NCBI GenBank assembly: GCA_002989075.1
Contig: PSQN01000002.1
Location: 1,639,245 to 1,703,244, forward strand
DNA length: 64,000 nt
Direction: 5' to 3'
DNA from: Arthonia radiata
Taxonomy: Eukaryota > Ascomycota > Arthoniomycetes > Arthoniales > Arthoniaceae
Positions 12,203 through 25,086 of this stretch are shown here, piece after piece (position 1 is the first letter of the stretch; every line of letters starts with the position of its first letter). The notes under the pieces are model-generated. The model did no database searches. It worked only from the letters and a program-made list of their open reading frames with translations, and was not told the DNA's origin. The translations under genes and the position numbers were made by a program.

Positions 12203-15200
12203 TTCAACGCAGCAAGGAGTTATTACGATCAATTTCTAATCGAATTCCAACCATCAGCGGCGTTACTATCGTCGTCGACCCGAAGTTGCCCTCCACCGCT
12301 TAGGGGGTGATACCATTACTATCGATAGCATAGCTCAACGGTAAGATATTAAGACCCAAACGTTATTCTAACATCACTAGCTTGCCTCTTTACCCCCAGA
12401 GCACAATCTCCTTAAGAATTGGACCTTTAGATCCACTTTACCGACGTCGTTCGAACTCGCCTCCGGGCAGTCGAAGCGACGCTCGAGTATCAATTGAGCC
12501 AAAGGCCTTGTAAGCCAGACCAATAGATAGCAGAATTAAGCATCATTGCAGGCACTCGTCTGCTTTAAATTAAACTTAAACTACATTTATCTTTACCTTT
12601 GTTAAACGTAATTTTCGCTATAAACACCAACAATTTGTCCTTTTTCTACTACTCTGATAGAGCCCCTTAGTAGCGTATAAAGTCTCTAAATAACTTTCTA
12701 CGCTTCCGCATCGAAGTCGACAATGCCCTCGGCGCCGCAGGCCTCAGGGCCTTTATCCTACACAAGGCTTCCGAGCTAGAATAAAAGGAAGAAAAGGGAT
12801 ACCACGAAGAGAAGACTCAAGACTAATTGTAGGATTAATTGAACAGCAAGGCTAAGTAGATAATTCTACGGTATCTGCCTACAAATATAGCTATTATCGT
12901 TGGCAGCTACCTTACCGCTTAAGATATATAGAATTATACCTATAAGCAATATTAAATCTTACCTCTTCTTAAGATATTTAAGCTTATCGATTATCTCTTA
13001 AATATTAGTCTTAACAACTTAAAGAGCCTAGAGAACTATATTAACCGCTTTCTAAAATATAGAGAAGAGATCTGTATCTTGGGAACAAATAATTAGATAT
13101 ACTTAAAACTTTATAACAGTGTCTTATTTCTACGGAGACTAAGGTTAGAAACAAGACTTAATGCGGTAATAAGAGACCTTTGTTTTATAGACCTAGTTCC
13201 AATTATTTACAATATTATTAATCGGATCCGTACTAAATACTAGTATAAAGGTATCTCTATAACGAAGAGCAGGAGACCAGGGCTATCCGTAGCTAAGTCT
13301 TATAACAACCTTACCGCTACTAACGACCTACCAGCTGCTTTAGCCGCTTAGGGCGGATTAAATAAGAAGAACTTCAATAGACATTCTAACCGATGTAACT
13401 TACACTCCGATTCAATATATAAGAATTTAGAATGCTACAAACAGCACTTTAACCTCCTTATCAAGAAAAGGAAGGAAAAGGCAGATAAGAGCAAGTTCTC
13501 TAATATAGCTAGCGTCGCTATATCTATACCGTCGACGATAACGTCTAGCGGACTGTCTATACGGTCTAGTAGACCTTTCTACTCTAGCATCTAGATATAC
13601 GATACCGAAGCTACTATCTATATCTGTACAGATATTAACGCCTTTATAGTTATTAAGAAGCTCGAAGAACTAAGGCAGATTAAGGTTGCGGACGGTTCTA
13701 CTTTTGCTACCCAATTTAGTAAGGTAATCCTAAATATTGAGCTCGCCGACGGTAGCGAGGGCGTACTGCGTCTACTTAACGTTCTTTACGTATCATCGGG
13801 GTCAATTAACATTATTTCTGCTTACAAATTAAAGAAAGAATACAGAATATATCTTAATTACTAGAACGACTGCCTTATAGTTAAATCTAAAGTATACGCT
13901 AAACTTACTATTATCGACAACCTTCTATTTGTCGTTTCTACCGGGATCGAGACACCAAGGCAGTTCGCTACTACGGCACTAGCGGTACCGGCAACGCCGC
14001 TCTTACCAGAGCTTATTTACAAGCGTCTAGAACATCTAAGAATATCTATCATAAAAAAGATAATAAAGGAATATAATAAGTTAAAAGGCTTACTAGATAT
14101 CTTTTAGTGCGAGATATGCTATATATTAAAATCTCAAAGAGTACAATTTGGTACCGCAGAACGATCCGAACGGCCCATACAGCGTCTCTATGCAGACACT
14201 ATTGGCCAGGTTACGTTTACCAACGACGACAACGTTTCCTAGGGAGCTAGCAAGTATACTGTTATCGTTACAGACGATTGTACCCGACGTAGATAGTCGA
14301 TAACGTTCTTATCGAAAGATCGTATCGCGGAGGGCATAATTTACCTGTTTACTTACCTCTACAATCGCTACCCGGACTACCGCATTGCGGAGTTCTATAT
14401 TAACGGTAGTACGGAGTTTAACGCTGTCGTCTCTAAGGCCTCTAAGCTAGGGATATAGATTAGAATGTCTGCTCCTTACACGCCTAAGGAATACAGCTTA
14501 GTAGAATCGTTTAATAAGGTTGTTCTTATTAAAGCTAGAAGTATAATAATTAAGAGTAGCGTTCTAGGTCGCCTCTGACCTAATGCGTTAGTATACGCAA
14601 CTTATATCTCGAACAGAATACCTTCTAAAAAGGAGGATAGATGTTTCCTACAGATTTTTAATAATCCCGAGAATAAAACCCCAATGCCGCTTAACTTAAG
14701 CTACTTTCGTCGGTTTAGTTACGTAGCCTACCTACATCTGCCTGTACAGACACGCACGGCAAGCTAAAAGTTCGTATCCAGAGCAAAGAAGCTTATCTTC
14801 GTAGGGTTCGTTGCCCAGACTACTTACGTCTACCGAATTATCGATTCTATCGACTTTAAAGTCTATTAAAGTCCGTACGTTACTTTTAATAAGTCTTCGG
14901 TGTTTAAGAACTGCTTACAGTCGTTCTTTAATACTAACAATACCTTCTAAGTTACGCTAGACAACAATGTCCCAGTCGACATCCTATATAGCTACCTTTA
15001 GGAAGATTATATTATACCTTATACTACCTCCGAAGAGCTATAAATAATCGAGACCAGTATTCTAGACTAAGACCGTTTACGTGTACTAACTCTAGAAGAA
15101 ATCGGACGGAATAATTTTTCGCATAAAAATTCTTCTGACTATCATAACGACAACCCCTCCGAGGGCGGTAACCACTAAACTATCGACAGTAGCGTTAATG

Positions 15201-17058
15201 GCGATACCTCCGGGTATAAAACCGATGCCGGAGAAGCTGCTTGTAAAGAAACTAGAGCTCTACCTCCAACGGTTCAGTCTCAGCGTCGTTCCGGCAGGAG
15301 CACAATTCGTTGAAATTATAATAATGTTAATAGAAACAGACTTCCTGGATCCGCTTTGTACGTCTTTTCTGCAGCTACTATCAATAAGCTTTTGCTTGAT
15401 TCTACGTTATATAAAGAAGCTATAAGACGGCCGGATACTTATAAATAGGACTCCGCGTTCAAAGCTGAGCTAAAATAGCTGCATAATACTGGTACCGTTA
15501 TACGTTGCTCTATATTAAGCCTTTTAAAGAATACAAAGCCGATATTAAGTACGCTTGTGTTTAAGCTAAAACGCTATCTAAACGGAACGATCGACAAATA
15601 TAAGGTACGCCTGGTCGCCCGCGGCTTTAAACAAAGGTATAAGATTGACTACTGGAACACCGCGGCGTCGACCGTAAGTACACCCGCGGTGCGTATTCTC
15701 CTTGCTATCGCCGTACAGCTTAGGTAGACCTTTATATAGGTCGACGTCGTCGGTATCTACCTTAACGGCGTGTTGAACTATAGAAAACCGCTATATATAC
15801 AGTTTCTAAAAGGACTTAAGAAAGAAGGTATAGTCCTTCGTGTCTGGAACTCGCTATATAGCCTTAAGCAGTCCGCCATACTTTAGCAAGACAATTTTAA
15901 AGAAACAATGCAGGAATTAGGCTTCACTAGCCTCTTTTCTGAAGTCTGTCTATACGTTAATAAGGACCGCACCTGCTTGGTACTTATCTATGTTAATAAT
16001 ATTAAGATTACTAGATCTAATCCTAAAGCTATTTACTAGCTTAAAAGGGACCTTAAAAAGAAATATAAAATTAAGGAAATAGATTAAACGACCAGCTCCT
16101 TTCTAGGACTCGTTATTAAGAATTCGCTACAAGGACTTACCGTAGCTCAACCGTAGTATATCGACAAGATACTGCGTAATTTCGGTATAGAAGACTGCAA
16201 TAAAACGAAGTTTCCCGGCAACGTTCAGCTTAAAGCTCGCATCGTCGGTACGGCGTCTCAAGGCGAGGTCGTTCTATACATATTAGCTACTGAATTATTG
16301 CAATATCTCGCTACCTAGACTCGATCAGATATCTTATATTAAATTAACATATGCGCTAGGTTCAATTACAACTCTAAGCATGCACACTAGAAGGCAGTTA
16401 AGCGACTGTTTCGATACTTAAAGGGTACTCGCCAGCTAGGCTTACTTTTTACTAAGCACGACTGTCTTACTATCGACGTCTACAGCGATACCGACTATAC
16501 TGGCGACCTAGACAACTGTAAGTCGACGAGCGGCTCCGTTATTAAGATTAGCGGTAGCCCTGTCGTCTAGCGCAGTAAACTCTAGAAGAAGGCGGTCTTC
16601 TTCACTACCGAAGCTAAATACTATACCTTATCTAAATTAACTAGAGATGTTCTTTGGTTAAATAATATACTTGAGAAACTTTACCTTACTAAATTAGCTA
16701 ACTTGCCGATTACGATCTATAAGGATAGTAATAGCGCCATTAACCTGGCTACCAACCATACCAATTATAAGCGCTCTAAGTATGTTAATCTGGCTAATTA
16801 CATCTACCGACAATCAGTCGAAAACGGCTCTATCCGCATTTAAAAGATCGATACTATAGATTAAGCTGCAGATAGTTTTACCAAGCCTTTGCTACTTCCG
16901 ATGTAGGTAGGCTTTATTCGACAATTAGGGCTCCGCGCCTAGCCGCACTTCGTGCGCTGTTTCTTTTGTTACTTACCGCCTTCAGTAGGCCGTTTCTTTT
17001 GTTCAAAACAATAATATTTAGCTTGTTATTCACCTATATTGGTAATCCTGAGGGGGTG

Positions 17059-17243
17059 TGTTGTGTACAGGATCGCCTAGTCTAGATAGCTATACCAAGA
17101 TACAGGATGCCTAATAGAGAATTGCCTGAATAGGCATATATTGGGATTACGTAATGGACGCACTTATATCTTCCGTCTCATCCTCCTGTACCTACCTTCC
17201 TACTATGTTAGTCGGAATATAATAAAAGCTATATACCTTATTA
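17059..17243 (+). repeat. 3' LTR of copia-1
   Basis: 185 bp, TGTTGTGTACAGG to CCTTATTA, preceded by the polypurine tract AGGGGGTG and followed by the GCTTT duplication (17244-17248). Confidence 0.92.
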
Positions 17244-17248
17244 GCTTT

Positions 17249-17614
17249 CCTACTAGGCCCATTAATTTAAATTGTTAATTTAGCTTAGCTAGCTTAATTA
17301 TAAAGCTAGCATATAGCGGTAGTAAGGATAGCAAGGGCGGTAAGGGCGGCGAGGGCGGTAGATATTATAATATCTTATTAACTAATCTATAGGCCTTATT
17401 ACTACCGTCGTTCTCTTAATTCTTATACTATTATTACCGCCGCTATCTTTAATTTAGCCTATTACTAGTAATCCTTCTTTTACCTTTTATTTACTAATTA
17501 TTACTAGTACCGCCTCTTATCTCTCTCTTATAGGCGCTATACGGATAGGTATTCTAATACTTTTAGAGCGTTTACTTATAGTCTTAAGCGTAATACTATA
17601 AAAGTAAGGCTATA
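17249..17614. other. AT-rich gap between elements
   Basis: Between the copia-1 insertion and the gypsy-A LTR lies RIP-like TA-rich DNA with a short G-rich patch (GGGCGGTAAGGGCGGCGAGG, near 17335). No coding relic or repeat family is recognisable. Confidence 0.5.
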
Positions 17615-18085
17615 TGTTACGGACACCAGCTCCAAACGGCTTAGCGTACTTCTAAGCGTTAACTACCGCCAGATGTCTTAGTCCTACTAGTATTATTCCC
17701 GAATAAGCCTATAAACCCGCTATAGGCATTATCGAACAAGACGGCTATAAAGGCCTATAATCTTTATAGACCCGATATAAGTATTATCGAAACTAACGGA
17801 CATAGAGAAACTTTTTTATATATCTTAAACTATATAGCTAAACTAATAACTAACCTTAAAATAAACTTTAGTCTATTAACTTAATATTTAAATATAAGTT
17901 CTTTGATTATATTTAAGTAACATACTTTATCTTCTATTTACTTAGTTAAGCTCTTCTTACTCGTTATAATCTATCTTATCTCTTTTATTTTTTAGTTTTT
18001 AGTATATAAAATACCTACTACTAACGTCGATAAGTATATAAAGTAAGTAAGTCTTAGTTTAGTTTATTTAGCGACTAGTAATATA
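17615..18085 (+). repeat. 5' LTR of gypsy-A
   Basis: About 471 bp, starting TGTTACGGACACC. Its last 280 bp align well with the gypsy-B LTRs at 29869 and 41966 and its start aligns with substitutions and small gaps. It ends AATATA just before CTTTTAACAGAC, matching the gypsy-B LTR/internal boundary. Confidence 0.8.
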
Positions 18086-19155
18086 CTTTTAACAGACTCG
18101 CTATAAAAGTAGGGAAAGTAGATTAATTATATTTACTACTTTAGTACCTAATAGCCGTAACGCTACAAATAGATTAGCTAATAAAATAGCTAGTACGAGT
18201 AAGATATTAAATATTAATATTAAGATAGAAAAGAGTTTCTTAAATAAACGTTTTAAAGTTACTTTATTTTTAATACGCCTAGCTATATACTTTAAAACTT
18301 ATAAAGACTAGTTTCTAAATAATACTACTATAGTTTTATTCGCTATCTTTTATATAAACAAAAATGCTTATAAGTAAGTTAAGTATTATTTTAATAAATT
18401 TTTATTTACCTTAATAAGAAGTAGACGCGATAATACTAATAAATTCTTTGTTAGCTTTGTTTTCTTTTAGAATAAGCTCCGAGAGATCTTTAAATAGACC
18501 GACGCTAGGCGTATCGCTACTAAAAAGCTTTAAAACCTTAAGTAAATAGGACTAGTAAGTAGATATACTATTAAATTTATACAGTATACTAACTAAATAG
18601 AATAAAACAAAAAACTTCTTATTAAGACCTTTTATAAAAAACTTAAAGACTACGTTAAAAAAATAATTTATATTCATAAAGAGAAGTTTAATAATCTTAA
18701 TAGCTTTATATAATAAACAAAGAAGATCGATGATAGTAACTTTAAAAGATAAATAAAAAAGAAGAGTAACCCTACTAATAGGTTCTATAAAATAAAGAAT
18801 CAAGTAAACTTACGATAAGACCGAGGCAATCCAATAGAGTTAAATTTTATAAAATCTTAAGAGAAACTAAACAACCAAGAAAGAAAACACAGAATAAAGA
18901 ATAAGCTATACTTATATTGCAGAAAACTAGGGCATTAAGTTAAGAAATGCTATTCTAAGAAACAACAGTTTAATAGTACTAAGCAAAGTAGACACTACAA
19001 TAATTAATCTTAGAAACCCCGCTCGCTACGACAATAGTTCAATATAACTATTCTAGTTACTATAGCTAGAGAACGACTTAACTAACGTCTAAATTAGATA
19101 AGCTTACTTATATATACAGAAGACTTTTGGCTAGAATATCTTACTAGCCTAAACT

Positions 19156-19662
19156 TGTTATAAAGGTACAGGGAAGAAGAAGAATACTACTACAAAGAAT
19201 AGAAAGACGAGATTAGCTTGAGACTGGTACAATACTTAGACTTAGTACAGGTACAATACTTAGTAGCAAGGAGAAGCTGTTGTTATATTGTCTGTCTTGT
19301 TAGCTAAAATTTTCTAGAGAGATTCTAGCTTATATATTTAAGTTTAGCAGCTTATACAGGACTTACTAGATATCTATTCTTTTAATAGAAGCTAAATAAC
19401 CTGTAACTTACTATATAAGACGGTAATTCCGTCTATCTAAAACTATTAGTCTTTAAGTATATTTTATATTGTCTTAGACTACAGGCCAGCTATCTAGAAC
19501 GGGTCGTACAATGCTTCTTTTTGTTCTAAACTCGGGCTACTAGGCCCGACTCTTTAGATAAAAGACTTGTTCTATTCTAGACCGAGACAGCTAGTAGGAC
19601 CTATCTAATACTTTAGGTCTCTAAGGGTTCCGGCTAACTAGCTAGTTAGTTAATTTTTAATA
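19156..19662 (-). repeat. Left (3') LTR of reverse copia-2
   Basis: 507 bp in reverse orientation, beginning TGTTATAAAGG. It aligns along its length with the LTRs at 24581, 23448, 32575 and 37478. Confidence 0.9.
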
Positions 19663-22600
19663 TACCTTCTTAATCGACTAGTTGTTTTAGCCGGATTGTA
19701 AGCTAATTTAAGTTCTAAACGTTAGTATTTTAGCTAAGTCGATCGGTTTTGTTAAACCGTCTGCTAATTGTTCCTTTGTAGAAACGTATTTAAGCTCTGT
19801 TTAGCCTGCTTGAATGTTTTCTCTAATATAGTGATACTATATATCAATATGCTTAGATTTAGCTCGGAAGGTAGGGTTTTTTATAAGTTCTTTTATCGAA
19901 TTGCTGTCGGTAAGTAACAGTTTTACCGACAAAATTAGGGTCTTCGGTCTAATTTAACCGGCTTGCCCGAGCGAATATATGCTTGCCTGGTGCGTTAGAG
20001 CCCGCCGAGTCTTTTTATCCGTAAACTTTTTAAAAGTACCCGCTAAAACGGTAGTAATCGAATTTTCTTTAAAAATTCTGAACAGTTCGGTAGCAATTGA
20101 TCGAATAAATAACTGTTTCTTTATAGCTTCTTTAAGGGCCATATATTTGGCCTTACAAGAGCTTAAGGCGACCATTTTTTGTAGCTTCGAATTTCAGCTA
20201 AGGGCTCCGTTCCTAAGTAGAAAGATATAGCCGGTAGTCGATCTCCTGGTACCGAGGCCCCCCCTCCCCCCCAATCTACGTTACAATAGCCGGTTATACC
20301 GTCTATTGAGGGAGATTTATAGTAAAGGCTAAGGTTAGGAGTTTTATCTAAGTAAGCCTAAAGGCTACTTAAAACTCTCCAGTGCTTCTCGCTAGGATTC
20401 GATATGTATCGGGCTAGTAGGCTAGTTATAAAGGCAATATTGGGTCTTATCTTTATTGTTAGATACAAAATTAACCCAATTTGCTGCTAATAATTAGAAA
20501 TATTGGCACTACTAGCTTAATTAGAATTTAATGTCAATTTTGAGCCGACGAGTTGCGGTATTTTTCCGGGCGTTCGGCCGTTTTTCTTTGAGTATTTAGT
20601 TAAAATTTTAGCTAAATAAGTCGACTGGTCTAGGCGAATTGTTTTCGCCGGGCGATCTCGAGTAATTTTAATTCCTAGAAACTTACTAACGTCTCCTAAG
20701 TTCTTAATCGTAAGAGTCTTATTTAGTTTCTAAGTAGATTTCAGAGATTGTTTCGGTAGAATTAGATACAGCTAATATATTGTCTATATAGACGATTAAA
20801 ATTGCCTGCTTTCCGGTTCTTTAAATATAAACTGACTAATCGGATACTAGAGGTTTAAAACCTATTTCCCTTAGTAATTCTTAAAGATAGGCTTTCTACT
20901 GTCGGTCGGCCTATTTTAGACCGTAAAGGGCCTTCTTTATTCGACAAACTTTATTAGTTCCGTTAGATAGGCTAGTTGGTTGCTCGATATAGACAATCTC
21001 GTCTAATTTTGTATTAGAATAAGCTAATTTTACGTCCTATTGCTTTATTTTTTAGTCTTTCTCTACTACTAAGGCTAGTATAAGCCGGTAGATAATTAGA
21101 TTTACTATATTTACAAAGGTCTCTGTAAAATTAAGGCTGGATCTTTGCTGGCAGCCCTTAGCTATCTAGCGGGCTTTAAAAATCGACTCGCCCTCTAGAA
21201 AGTACTTAATCTTTAGTATTCAGCGCCCTTTTAGCGCCTTTCTACTTAGCGGCAGCTCGGTTAATATCTAAGTTTCTTAGTTAGCTAGCTCTTTAAGCTC
21301 TGACTGCATTGCATTTAGTTAAGAAGGCCAATCCTTAAATACCCTCATTTCTTTTAAGTTATTGAGCTCTTTAGTAACTATAACTAAGGCCTGCTCGGCG
21401 TATTATTCTAAGTTATTGTAGAACTCATTAAACCAATTTTTGTCGGCGTTTTCGTATATAAAATCTATTTTTTGGGCGCAATCGATGTCTACCCGACTAA
21501 GGTCTTTGGTACTTCTATAATCTAACTCGGTAGGAAGGTTAGACTTGTCTAGAGCTCTAGTTTAGTATAGTTCTTGTCTAAATTCGTCCGTTAGTTGTTA
21601 AGATATAGAGAAGGTATACTGTTTCTTATATAGAGGACTCTCTTCTTCATTAAGAGATATCTCCCTATTATCTTAAGATTTAGTGGTCGGATTTAGCTCG
21701 TTTTTAAACTTAACTTCTAGTTATTCTTCGGGCTCTTCAGAAATGCTTTCGGTTAATTAATTAACCGTAGATCTCTATAGGTCTCAAACAAATTTTCCTT
21801 TCTGAACGTAGACGTCTCTCCCTTAGTAAACCTTCCGGCTATTAGGGTCTAAGAGCTTATATTAATTCGATCCGTAGTCTATTAGGATATAGGTAGTTGC
21901 TCTAGCGCCTAGTTTTTTTGGTTTGGGTTCTTTAAGATAAGTAACTAAGCCCTAGATTTTAATAATACTGATATTCGGTTTTTTGCCGTATTTTACTTTG
22001 TACGGGGTAGTAAACCCCAGTAATCCGGTATAAGAGGTTCTGTTATAAATATAAGTAGCTGCTTTTAGCGCTTTACCCTAATATATCTAAGGTAGCCCAG
22101 CGATATAAAGCATTGCTTAAACTTTACTAACAATTATTTGGTTAAAGCGTTCGACTCGTTTGTTTTGCTAGAAGGTATACGGTACGGATATTGTTAGAAT
22201 AACTCCTTTTTGTTTTAGAAGCTGTTTTATCCGGCCTTCTCGGTATTCTTTTACGTTGTTTAAGTATAGTCTTTTAAAAGAATGCTCGGACTGCGTTTCT
22301 TTCTGAGTAATATAGGTAAATAGTGCGTTAAAAATCTAATCTTTAGACTATAGTACCTCGGTAGTTGTATACCGAGTTTTATTGTCTATAAAGCTAGTAA
22401 ATAATCGACCTTTAGAAGGGGTTTGCGGTACAATTAGCCCGCAAATATTTAAGTAAACTTTTTCTAAATAATTAGCTAATTTGTCTAGAGTTTATCGGCT
22501 AACTTTAGCCGTTGCCTTTGCTTCGAAGTAAATTTAACAATTATCTCTCAATTTGTTCGAATAATCTGTTTCTAGGGCAATATTTTTAAGCTGTTTTAAG

Positions 22601-23447
22601 GCGTTTTCGTCTATATGTCCTATCCGTTAATGCCAAAGGTCAGTTTTTAAAGAAATAGTATAGAAAAATTAAACTATATTAATAGTCTAAGCTTCTATTA
22701 CTATTAGGCCGTTAACATACCGCTCCTCGGTAATTAGTTGTTCGTTCTAATCAACTTTTGGCTTATTTTAGCCAAGAGTTACCTTACCTCCCCTCTTTTT
22801 AAGCTTATTGAAGCTTAGAAGATTAATTCCAAATTCCTTAACAAATATAACTTTGTCTAGGACAATTATTTTATTCTTAAAGAATAGTTTTGCTTTATCT
22901 GTCTAAAAGGCTCGGATTAACTTTCCCCCTTCTAAACAAATAATCCAGTTAGTTGGCCGAATATCCGTTAGAAGGTTAATATTCGAGTAAATATAGCTTA
23001 TTGAGCCTATATCGAGGATCTAAGAATTAGTAGAGTAATTAACTCTGTCTAGTAATGCTGTAAAGCATTGTTCTTCTTGTAGGTTAGAATTGTGTACAGA
23101 AAACATTAAAAAATCGGCGTTTTTGGAGCTTTTGTTGAAATTTAGCCGGAGATTTGGATATTTTTTCTAATAAGTTGCCGGTTTATGCCCCTTTTTGTTG
23201 CAAAAGGGGCATTTTTCTTGATTTTTACTTAGAGATTTTAATTTTTCTCCAGTCCTTTGCGTCGATTTGTTGTCTATTGCAGTAAAAACCTTTTCTACTA
23301 AGGTACTACCGTAGATTTAGCGAGACTCGTTTATAAGTTAACTAAATAAGTCCTATAGACTTATATCGCTAGTCGTTTGCCGGTAGCTTTAGCTAATAAT
23401 AGCCACCGTATGCTCGTATTCGAGGATTAGATTGTAGAGGACGTAGG

Positions 23448-23954
23448 TATTAGAAATTAACCAACTAGCTGGTTAGCCGGAACCCCTAGAGGCCCGGAGT
23501 ATCGGATAGGTCCTACTAGCTGTCTCGGTCTAAAACAGAACAAGCCTTTTATCTAAAGGGTCGAGCCTAGTAGCTCGGGTCTAGAACAAAAAGAAGCATT
23601 GTACAACTCGTTCTAGACAGCTAGCCTGTAGTCTAAGACAATACGAAATAGACTTAGAGACTAATAGTTTTAAATAGACAGAATTACTATCTTATACGGT
23701 AAGTTATAGGTTATTTAGCTTCTATTAAAAGAACAGATATCTAGTAAGTTCTATATAGACTACTAAACTTAGATATATAAGCTAAAATCTCTTTAAAGAA
23801 TTTTAGCTAATAAGACAGACAACGTAACAATAGCTTCTCCTTGCTACTAAGTATTGTACCTGTACTAAGTTTAAGTATTGTACCAGTCTTAAGCTGGTCT
23901 CGTCTTTCTACTCTTTATAGTAGTATTCTTCTTCTTTCCTGCACCTTTTTAACA
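23448..23954 (+). repeat. Solo copia-2 LTR nested inside the reverse copia-2 copy
   Basis: 507 bp in forward orientation, from TATTAGAAATTAACC to CCTTTTTAACA. The flanks are GTAGG (23443-23447) and GTAGA (23955-23959), a 5-bp duplication differing by one transition. Joining the flanks gives continuous copia-2 gag sequence, as in the copy at 33690. A member of the family therefore inserted into an older opposite-facing copy and was later reduced to one LTR. Confidence 0.88.
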
Positions 23955-24580
23955 GTAGACAGCTACTACCTTGTTGGATAGTGCTAGTCCTCGGGTTGCT
24001 AAATCGTCCGTTAATTGCCTAATTTTAGTAAGGTAAAGCTTAAGATTTTTTATCTTACTAAGTATAGTGCTAAAGAGCTCCTTACAAATTAGAAACTTGA
24101 AACTAAAACCTTTCGATTCGTATAACCTTTTTAGGCTATTTTAAAGCTCTAGAGAGTTATAGATCCCCTTTATTTAAATAAGGGGACCGTTCTCTAGAGT
24201 TAGTTAAATAAGGGCTACTACCCTTGTTGACCGTTCTTAGCGGCTAGCTTCGGTAATATCTCTAGCCAAATAGCCGGAAAAGAGGATTATAACATTACTG
24301 TAGCCCTTTTTAGTTAAAAGGACCTCCATTCGAATCGACTAAATGTCCCAATTAGTTGAGCCCTTGAGTTTAGGAATCTTATAAAAGGAGTCTATAGCCG
24401 AATATATAGTCGGAGATTTCCGAAAATAAAAGGAAATTCTGTTCTAATAGTTAAATTGGGCTAAAAATTTAGAGTCGATTAGTAATAGAATCGTTCGAAG
24501 GTGCCGATAGGTGTTGTAGGGGAAATATTTTCTAAAAAGGAAATTCAAAAGAAATTAGTACTAACCCGGGCTTATAACCT

Positions 24581-25086
24581 GTTATAAAGGTATAGAGAAG
24601 AAGAAGAATACTACTATAAAGAGTAGAAAGACGAGACTAGCTTAAGACTAGTACAATACTTAGACTTAGTACAGATACAATACTTAGTAGCAAGGAGAAG
24701 CTATTGTTATATTGTTTGTCTTGTTAGCTAAAATTCTCTGAAGAGCTTTTAGCTTATATATCTAAGTTTAGTAGCCTGTATAAGACTTACTAGATATCTG
24801 TTCTTTTAATAGAGACTAAATAACCTGTAACTTACTGTATAAGATAGTAATTCTGTCTATTTAAAACTATTAGTCTCTAAGTCTATTCTATGTTGTCTTA
24901 GATTATAGGCCAGCTGTCTAAAATAGGTCGTACAATACTTCTTTTTGTCCTAGGTCCGGGCTACTAGGCCCGACCCTTTAGGTAAAAGGCTTGTTCTATT
25001 CTAGGCCGAGACAGCTAATAGGACCTGTCCAATACTTTAGGCCCCTAAGGGTTCTAGCTAACCAGCTAGTTAATTAATTTTCAACA
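24581..25086 (-). repeat. Right (5') LTR of reverse copia-2
   Basis: About 506 bp in reverse orientation, from TGTTATAAAGG to TTTTCAACA, followed by the AAACT duplication. On its left side, GGTTATAAGCCCGGG (reverse strand, about 24566-24580) is the primer-binding site. Confidence 0.9.

Larger units (their letters stand above)
12000..17243 (+). mobile_element. Copia-1: Ty1/copia LTR retrotransposon, full length but broken
   Basis: This 5,244-bp element has 185-bp LTRs (12000-12184, 17059-17243) and a GCTTT target-site duplication (11995-11999, 17244-17248). The primer-binding site (12185-12202, GGTTATGAGCCCGGCAGC) pairs with the anticodon-stem region of initiator tRNA-Met, the half-tRNA priming known for copia. 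A purine-rich tract precedes the 3' LTR. Relics follow the copia order: gag with a knuckle-like region (about 13390-13440), protease (about 13600), integrase core (about 14160-14700), RVT_2 reverse transcriptase (about 15450-16280, with LVARGFKQ) and RNase H (about 16440-16880). It is broken by very many stops from RIP and is a fossil. Its LTRs differ at several sites, mostly transitions, so RIP prevents simple dating. Confidence 0.93.
19156..25086 (-). mobile_element. Copia-2 (reverse copy): Ty1/copia element nested in gypsy-A, broken
   Basis: A complete copia-2 insertion in reverse orientation. Its target-site duplication AAACT lies at 19151-19155 and 25087-25091. The LTRs are 19156-19662 and 24581-25086. 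Reading on the minus strand, relics run from gag (about 24550-23190, with a CCHC knuckle near 23200), through integrase (about 22650-21900) and RVT_2 (about 21300-20600), to RNase H (about 20300-19680), where an ALSSC-type segment survives near 20170. A solo LTR of the same family sits inside gag. It is a fossil with many breaks, heavily transition-mutated. Confidence 0.92.
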
